17,633 bases of DNA, from positions 1 through 17,633 of the forward strand of contig JAQICG010000434.1 in the NCBI GenBank assembly GCA_027858635.1, written 5' to 3'. Positions 12,998-17,633 of the stretch are shown in pieces. This DNA is from Gammaproteobacteria bacterium (GTDB lineage: Bacteria > Pseudomonadota > Gammaproteobacteria > SZUA-229). A program made the position numbers and the translations under genes. The stretch's first letter is position 1, and each line of letters opens with the position of its first letter. A model generated the notes under the pieces. It worked only from the letters and a program-made list of their open reading frames with translations. It ran no database searches and was not told the origin of the DNA.

Positions 12998-14815
12998 ATG
13001 AAATTATTCATACCAGAACAAGCCGAGGCCGGTAATAGCGTTTTACCGCTTCATCCGCGCAAGGCCAAAAAGTGGCTCTCTGATTTTCCTCAGGCCAATA
13101 TGGGCGAAATGACCAAACAAATTTTTGGTCTGATTCGCGAACTCAATCGTACAAAAATTCCGGCCAAACACCGTCTGGAAATCATGGAAATGCTGCGCCC
13201 ACCCTGCCGCGGCATCTTTGATAATCTGAAAAAGCATTTCATCAATCGCACCTTTCCGCTGCCTGAAAAAAGCAAAAAAATCGTTAACCTTAATCAGGCC
13301 CTGCTTCAGGAAATGGCACTGGGTTATAAGATCGTCATCCAACAGGCCGCCGACAAAATCGAAAAGATTGATAACAAAACCCAGACCATCGCCATCTCCC
13401 GGGCCATCAAATATCAGTCAGAACTCTTCCTTCGAGCCAGCGAAATATACGCCTCCGTACCTGCCAATGTCTGGCGTGACGTGCATCAGATGTTCGCTTA
13501 TGCGGTTGATTTGAAAGCGTATAAAAACATGGTTAAGGATAATGAACACCCCGGCGCAAAGACTTCCATCGAAGAACTGTACAAACAGATACTGCTGTTT
13601 TCTCTCTCCCGACCCACTGGCATGCGTCAAAGCGACAGTCAACGCGTTTACAACAGGCTGTATCAGTGGACTGCACAAACCAGACTGTATGTACAGCCTC
13701 AGGAGAATCAGATTGACCGTTTCTTTTGTGCGCGCGTTGAAGAAGACCGCCCCCCCTCTTACCTGAATCCGCAGGACTGTGCGAGCGACAACCGCCTCTT
13801 TACTCTGGAAACCACCGAGCTTGTTGACAATATTCGCAAACAGATAAACGGTTCCGACAACCACGATGCCATTACCGTCGGCGAGGAGCTTTCGATAGAG
13901 GCGCTGAAAGCTCTGTCCCTGTCATGGGGAGTAATGCCTGAACGCCAATTCTCCAGAACTGGGAAACAGGGCAGTATCGCTGCTGCTATCGGACTAAAAC
14001 ATGCGACAGAAATGATTCGGGAAAGAAATTTACCGGAGTCGGTCGAATCGGTGCATAGCGCCTTCGATAGAGGCGACGGCTTTACCCTGGAACATATTCC
14101 CGATGAAGCGAAATCCATGTATGACAATTCATCGTCCTATATGACGCATACCGCCACCGAAGATGCATCCGGTAACGCCTGGGATATGGTCGCTAAAGGC
14201 ACGGTAATGACTGATACTTATCATCGCCAACGCGCCTTGCAGGCTGCCGAAGAGCTCAAGCTGAACAAGGAAGACGAAGATCTGCACTGGCAGGTGGTCA
14301 ACATCAGCGCCGGCGGTTACTGCCTGCGCTGGAATTCGGAAACCACCTCCAAAGCCCAAATTGGAGAGCTCATCGCCATCCACGAACAGGATGCCCGCGG
14401 GAATAACGAATGGCGCATAGGCAGCATACGCTGGATGCAGTTCAGTGCAGTCAACAGCTTGGAAATCGGCGTTCAGATACTGTCACCCAAGGTCGTTGCC
14501 ACGGTAGTGCATCGCATCAATCGACCTCAGGACCCGCCCTTTGATGCGCTCATGGTGCCGGGAATCAAACCCATCAATCAGCCGGCCACAATTATATTAC
14601 CCGCGCATGCATTCAAAACAGGTGATACAATAAAAGTAGAGATATTCGACCGAAATATAAAAATAAAACTGCATGACCGTAAAGAACATACAGGTTTATT
14701 CACACAGTTTCTGTTCATACATCTGGGTCAGCACGTTCAGCAGAAAAAGGTCGAAAAAAAGGAAGAAACCTCCAAAAAGAGGGACGACTTCGACGAAATC
14801 TGGTCTTCGCTGTAA
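12998..14815 (+). CDS. PilZ-like c-di-GMP receptor protein with large uncharacterised N-terminal region
   Basis: The 605-residue protein has no signal peptide or clear membrane segment and is probably cytoplasmic. Residues about 1-400 are mostly helical and I do not recognise them; conserved-looking blocks include LHPRKAKKWLSDFPQAN near the start and LLFSLSRPTGMRQSDSQRVY. From about residue 425 a PilZ-like segment begins: NISAGGYCLRW (Asn435-Ile-Ser437-Ala-Gly-Gly) fits the (D/N)xSxxG half of the PilZ c-di-GMP signature, followed by beta-rich sequence with WRIGSIRWMQ. The first half (RxxxR) is not clear; only R410 and R412 lie nearby, so binding may be altered. After it comes a second beta-rich stretch and a charged tail (KKVEKKEETSKKRDDFDEIW). 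The FimX-like gene follows after 65 bases on the same strand, suggesting that the two proteins work together. No ribosome site is visible; a five-codon ORF overlaps its ATG. Confidence 0.8.
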   Translation: MKLFIPEQAEAGNSVLPLHPRKAKKWLSDFPQANMGEMTKQIFGLIRELNRTKIPAKHRLEIMEMLRPPCRGIFDNLKKHFINRTFPLPEKSKKIVNLNQALLQEMALGYKIVIQQAADKIEKIDNKTQTIAISRAIKYQSELFLRASEIYASVPANVWRDVHQMFAYAVDLKAYKNMVKDNEHPGAKTSIEELYKQILLFSLSRPTGMRQSDSQRVYNRLYQWTAQTRLYVQPQENQIDRFFCARVEEDRPPSYLNPQDCASDNRLFTLETTELVDNIRKQINGSDNHDAITVGEELSIEALKALSLSWGVMPERQFSRTGKQGSIAAAIGLKHATEMIRERNLPESVESVHSAFDRGDGFTLEHIPDEAKSMYDNSSSYMTHTATEDASGNAWDMVAKGTVMTDTYHRQRALQAAEELKLNKEDEDLHWQVVNISAGGYCLRWNSETTSKAQIGELIAIHEQDARGNNEWRIGSIRWMQFSAVNSLEIGVQILSPKVVATVVHRINRPQDPPFDALMVPGIKPINQPATIILPAHAFKTGDTIKVEIFDRNIKIKLHDRKEHTGLFTQFLFIHLGQHVQQKKVEKKEETSKKRDDFDEIWSSL

Positions 14816-14880
14816 TAGCTAAACTGCAACTCACCTGGGCATTATTTAGCGCTCGGGTTTTTACTGGATCATAATAATCA

Positions 14881-16971
14881 ATGGCTGAAAATACCATTAA
14901 CCTGATTATTGTCGATGACTCCTTCGACACCGAAGAAAAGGTTATCAGCACACTCAGAACATTGGGGTACGCCACACGTTCATCGCGGGCGGAAGATGAT
15001 GAAGACCTGATAGACGCTATCAAAGCACGTCATCCTGATCTGGTGTTGTATTCACAGGGTATGGAGTTAATCAGTCTGGCGCAAACCTGCAAAATAGTAC
15101 AAAATAAAACTGGCAATATACTTATTCCAGTCATTGCGGTGGATAAAAGCAAAGCAACTGATTCTATAACGGATGTCATCAATGCCGGCGCCATGGATCT
15201 CTCTTCCTACCAGAACATGAAGCATCTTGCGCAGGTTATTCATCGCGAAGTGCGTGCCTATCGTAACTGGAAGAAAAATCTGGAGCTGCAAAAAATTCTG
15301 GACGAATCTGAACTGCGTTGCAACTCACTGCTGGACAGCTCGCGCGACGCTATTGCCTATATCCATGAAGGCATGCACGTCTATTCAAATGCCTCCTATC
15401 TGGAATTGTTCAACATTTCACAGTCTGATGAGCTTGAAGGTATTCCTATACTTGATATGGTTGCACATAGCAGTCGCGACGATTTTAAGGCTTTTTTGCG
15501 CGAATATATGAAAACAGACAGTGGCCTCAAAAAACTGGTTACCCGCCTGCACAAACCCGACGGCAAGGAATTTGATGGTGAAATGGAATTTTCGGCAGCA
15601 CGCATTGATGGCGAGCCTTGCATACAGATCGTTATTCGCAAAGAAGACGTCAATACCGAAGAGCTTGAACGCCAATTAAAATTGCTCAGCCAGAAAGATC
15701 AACTGACCGGACTGTACAATCGCCAGCATTGTCTGGAGGAATTAGAAACCATCATTAGTGAATGCGAGGGCAATGACAATACCGCTGCCATTATGGAGAT
15801 ACGCCTCGATAACTTCGACAATATTAAAAATGAAGTCGGTGTTGTCGGGGCAGACCATTACATCGTTGCCATCGCCAAAGCCCTTGCCGAATGCACACAT
15901 GAAAATGATATTTTATCGCGCTACACACATGCCAGCTTCACCATCCTCAGCCGTGGAAGCGATAAGGGCTTTATCGAAAAGTATGCAAAAGAAATTCAGG
16001 AAAAGATCAGTGAATACGAAGTTCAGATTAAAGATGAAACCGTCAATACCACTTGCAGTACCGGCATTGTTCTTATCAACAAAAACTCCCCGGATTGTAA
16101 TGAAGTTTTAGCGCGCGTTGAAAAAGCCTCTAATGAAGCCGCTGCCAACGGCACCAATCAGATCAGTCTTTACGTTCCTAAAGAGGGCGAGTTAACCCGG
16201 CACGAGGCCGACTCTAAATTCAAGGGACAACTTACTGATGCGATAATGCATAACAGGTTTGTTCTCTACTACCAGCCCATCGTCAGCCTACATGGCGACA
16301 CCGACGAACGTTATGAAGTTTTTGTACGTCTGAAAGGTGAGGATGGCAATCTAATTATGCCTCAGGACTTTTTTCCTGCCGCAGAACGCATCGGCATGGC
16401 CATCGCCATTGATCGCTGGGTACTGACACACACTATCCAGGTATTGTCTGAGCGCTGGAAAAAAGGCAACCGCACCCGCTTTTTCATCAAGCTTTCAGCA
16501 CCTTCACTGAAAGATGACACTCTCATCGCCTGGCTGGATTATCAGATCAAGGAGAAAAAATTACCCGCCGACTGCCTGATTTTCGAAGTGAAAGAGACCG
16601 CCGCCGTGACCAACCTGAAGTACACCAAGGTAATATGCGAAAGTCTCAAGAAAATCAACTGTGGTTTCGTGCTGGATGACTTTGGCACCGGTGCAAATCC
16701 TTTTCAGCTGCTCGATCATATAGATGTCGATTACATTCGTCTTGATAGAAGCTTCATGGAAAACCTGACTGAAAGTGAAAAGGACCAGGAAGCTGTACAG
16801 AGCATCACGGCCCAGGCCGCTGAACGCGGCAAATTAACCATTACCCAGTTTGTTCCTGATGCAGGCAGCCTGTCGATACTGTGGGGCATGAACGTCAACT
16901 TTATTCAGGGGTACTTTTTGCAGGAACCCTCACCTGTCTTGAATTATGATTTCACCAATATGGGAGGATAG
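14881..16971 (+). CDS. FimX-like degenerate REC-PAS-GGDEF-EAL c-di-GMP effector
   Basis: The 696-residue protein matches FimX of Pseudomonas in domain order and length. REC (about 6-115) keeps VDDS but has Ser58 (VLYSQG) where the phosphorylated Asp should be. PAS spans about 140-255. In the GGDEF domain (about 270-430) the active motif is replaced by THASF (349-353). In the EAL domain (about 450-685) EAL is replaced by EVF (479-481), the metal-site Asn by Lys537, and the usual late AEGVE by TQFVPD (about 655-660); only the DDFGTG pair (Asp599, Asp600) remains. It should therefore neither make nor cleave c-di-GMP but may bind it through the EAL fold, as FimX does to control type IV pili. It is the second gene of an operon with the PilZ-like protein. 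The start ATG 14881 has a weak GGA upstream. I am confident of the family; the pilus link is inferred. Confidence 0.9.
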   Translation: MAENTINLIIVDDSFDTEEKVISTLRTLGYATRSSRAEDDEDLIDAIKARHPDLVLYSQGMELISLAQTCKIVQNKTGNILIPVIAVDKSKATDSITDVINAGAMDLSSYQNMKHLAQVIHREVRAYRNWKKNLELQKILDESELRCNSLLDSSRDAIAYIHEGMHVYSNASYLELFNISQSDELEGIPILDMVAHSSRDDFKAFLREYMKTDSGLKKLVTRLHKPDGKEFDGEMEFSAARIDGEPCIQIVIRKEDVNTEELERQLKLLSQKDQLTGLYNRQHCLEELETIISECEGNDNTAAIMEIRLDNFDNIKNEVGVVGADHYIVAIAKALAECTHENDILSRYTHASFTILSRGSDKGFIEKYAKEIQEKISEYEVQIKDETVNTTCSTGIVLINKNSPDCNEVLARVEKASNEAAANGTNQISLYVPKEGELTRHEADSKFKGQLTDAIMHNRFVLYYQPIVSLHGDTDERYEVFVRLKGEDGNLIMPQDFFPAAERIGMAIAIDRWVLTHTIQVLSERWKKGNRTRFFIKLSAPSLKDDTLIAWLDYQIKEKKLPADCLIFEVKETAAVTNLKYTKVICESLKKINCGFVLDDFGTGANPFQLLDHIDVDYIRLDRSFMENLTESEKDQEAVQSITAQAAERGKLTITQFVPDAGSLSILWGMNVNFIQGYFLQEPSPVLNYDFTNMGG

Positions 16972-17073
16972 GCTTAGGCTTTTAATTGACAGTGACAGGG
17001 CGCACCATGACAGAAGGTGGTGCAATCGTTCCATCCTTTGTCATAGAAGAGAATTTTTGCTGTCCCGGCCTAA

Positions 17074-17633
17074 TTAATTGTTGTTATAAAAAACCTTAAA
17101 CTCATCATCTGTGAGCGGTTTAGAAAAATAGAAGCCCTGATAAGTGTCACATTGCTTGCTACTCAGGAAGTCAAATTGTTCCTTGTTTTCAACACCTTCA
17201 GCGACGACCATTAATTCAAACTGCCGGGCCATATTCAAAAAACTGATCACCATGACCTGATCATTAGCCGCATCATTAATTTCGGAGATGAAAGATCGGT
17301 CAATTTTTATTTCGTCCACAGGAAGACGCTTAAGGTAACTCAATGAGCTGTAACCTGTACCAAAATCATCCATTGAGACCCGAATCCCCAACTCTTTTAT
17401 CTCTCCCATAATACGCACAACTTTTTCCACATCTTCTGCCATGATGCTTTCAGTCACTTCGAACACCACTTTTTTCCTGGCCGCCTCAGTGAGATATTCT
17501 TTACATAACAGACGGACATCATCAATAAAATCATAATAAAGAAAACTGCCGCATACTGACGTTGATGGAAAACTGCTGTAGGGAAATACCCTGTCGCTCC
17601 CAGAGACTCAGATTACGAAAAGCCGTTTCCATG
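17074..17633 (-). pseudogene. EAL-domain c-di-GMP phosphodiesterase, partial and frameshifted
   Basis: The C-terminal part of an EAL domain is read on the minus strand from 17633 to the TAA at 17074; the start of the gene is outside the window. Frame one (17632-17534) reads METAFRNLSLWERQGISLQQ then FSINVSMRQFS and meets TGA at 17531. Frame two continues YDFIDDVRLLCKEYLTEAAR and on to the end. Removing one base near 17537-17545 joins them into a perfect EAL sequence (INVSMRQFSYYDFIDDV). Catalytic signatures are all present: the Asn in INVS, FEVTES, DDFGTGYSS, KIDRSF and AEGVE. So the ancestral enzyme would have been an active phosphodiesterase, unlike the FimX-like neighbour it converges on. 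The break may be a real mutation or a one-base sequencing error in a T-rich run. Upstream domains cannot be seen. Confidence 0.75.

Noticed and set aside
17006..17030. GCACCA/TGGTGC hairpin between the FimX-like and EAL genes as a terminator
   Set aside because: Six-base stem with a 10-base loop and no T run following in either direction.

Overview
The window looks like the chromosome of a mid-GC, free-living gammaproteobacterium. The evidence is a beta-lysylation-type EF-P module (efp, epmA, epmB), a FimX-type degenerate GGDEF/EAL protein, a YehS/DUF1456 protein, a pirin/glutathionyl-hydroquinone reductase pair and a proteobacterial-style psd. A periplasmic DsrE-like protein is compatible with a sulfur-oxidising or Chromatiales-like relative, but the genus cannot be fixed from this sequence. 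I saw no tRNA, rRNA, CRISPR array, transposase, phage gene or plasmid gene.

Layout, left to right. Positions 1-987 (-) hold an MFS transporter cut by the left edge, downstream of aroC (1109-2215, -). Divergent from aroC, a PCu(A)C-type periplasmic copper chaperone (2462-2941, +) is followed one base later by psd (2943-3803, +). A membrane-anchored TPR protein with a long acidic linker (3830-4726, -) converges on psd. After a gene-free stretch come a secreted DsrE-like protein (5042-5515, +) and a YehS/DUF1456 protein (5567-6058, +). Next are a small secreted protein with Asp-Gln and GGGMG repeats (6382-6756, +) and an overlapping lrgA-lrgB type pair (6875-7967, +).

A long inverted repeat built on a GCGCAGAG unit (7979-8154) separates lrgB from the convergent operon GS-hydroquinone reductase -> pirin (8910-9899 and 8185-8913, -). 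A decayed piece of the same repeat lies in that operon's leader (9928-9950). Next is the complete EF-P modification module: epmA and efp on the minus strand (10217-11797) and epmB divergent on the plus strand (11867-12883).

The right end is a c-di-GMP signalling region. A 605-residue protein with a C-terminal PilZ-like segment (12998-14815, +) is followed by a FimX-like REC-PAS-GGDEF-EAL protein with every catalytic signature degraded (14881-16971, +). Convergent with it is an EAL protein whose visible active-site motifs are intact, but whose reading frame is broken near 17540 (17074-17633, -). The PilZ/FimX pair probably reads c-di-GMP rather than making or destroying it, most likely for type IV pilus or surface-motility control. 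Its promoter region carries ACAG-N8-CTGT-N8-ACAG, which contains a LexA-like box.

The most interesting points are that SOS-like box in front of a c-di-GMP receptor operon, the large uncharacterised N-terminal half of the PilZ-like protein, the frameshifted EAL gene, the intergenic inverted-repeat family, and a perfect dyad straddling the -10 of the GS-HQR/pirin promoter.
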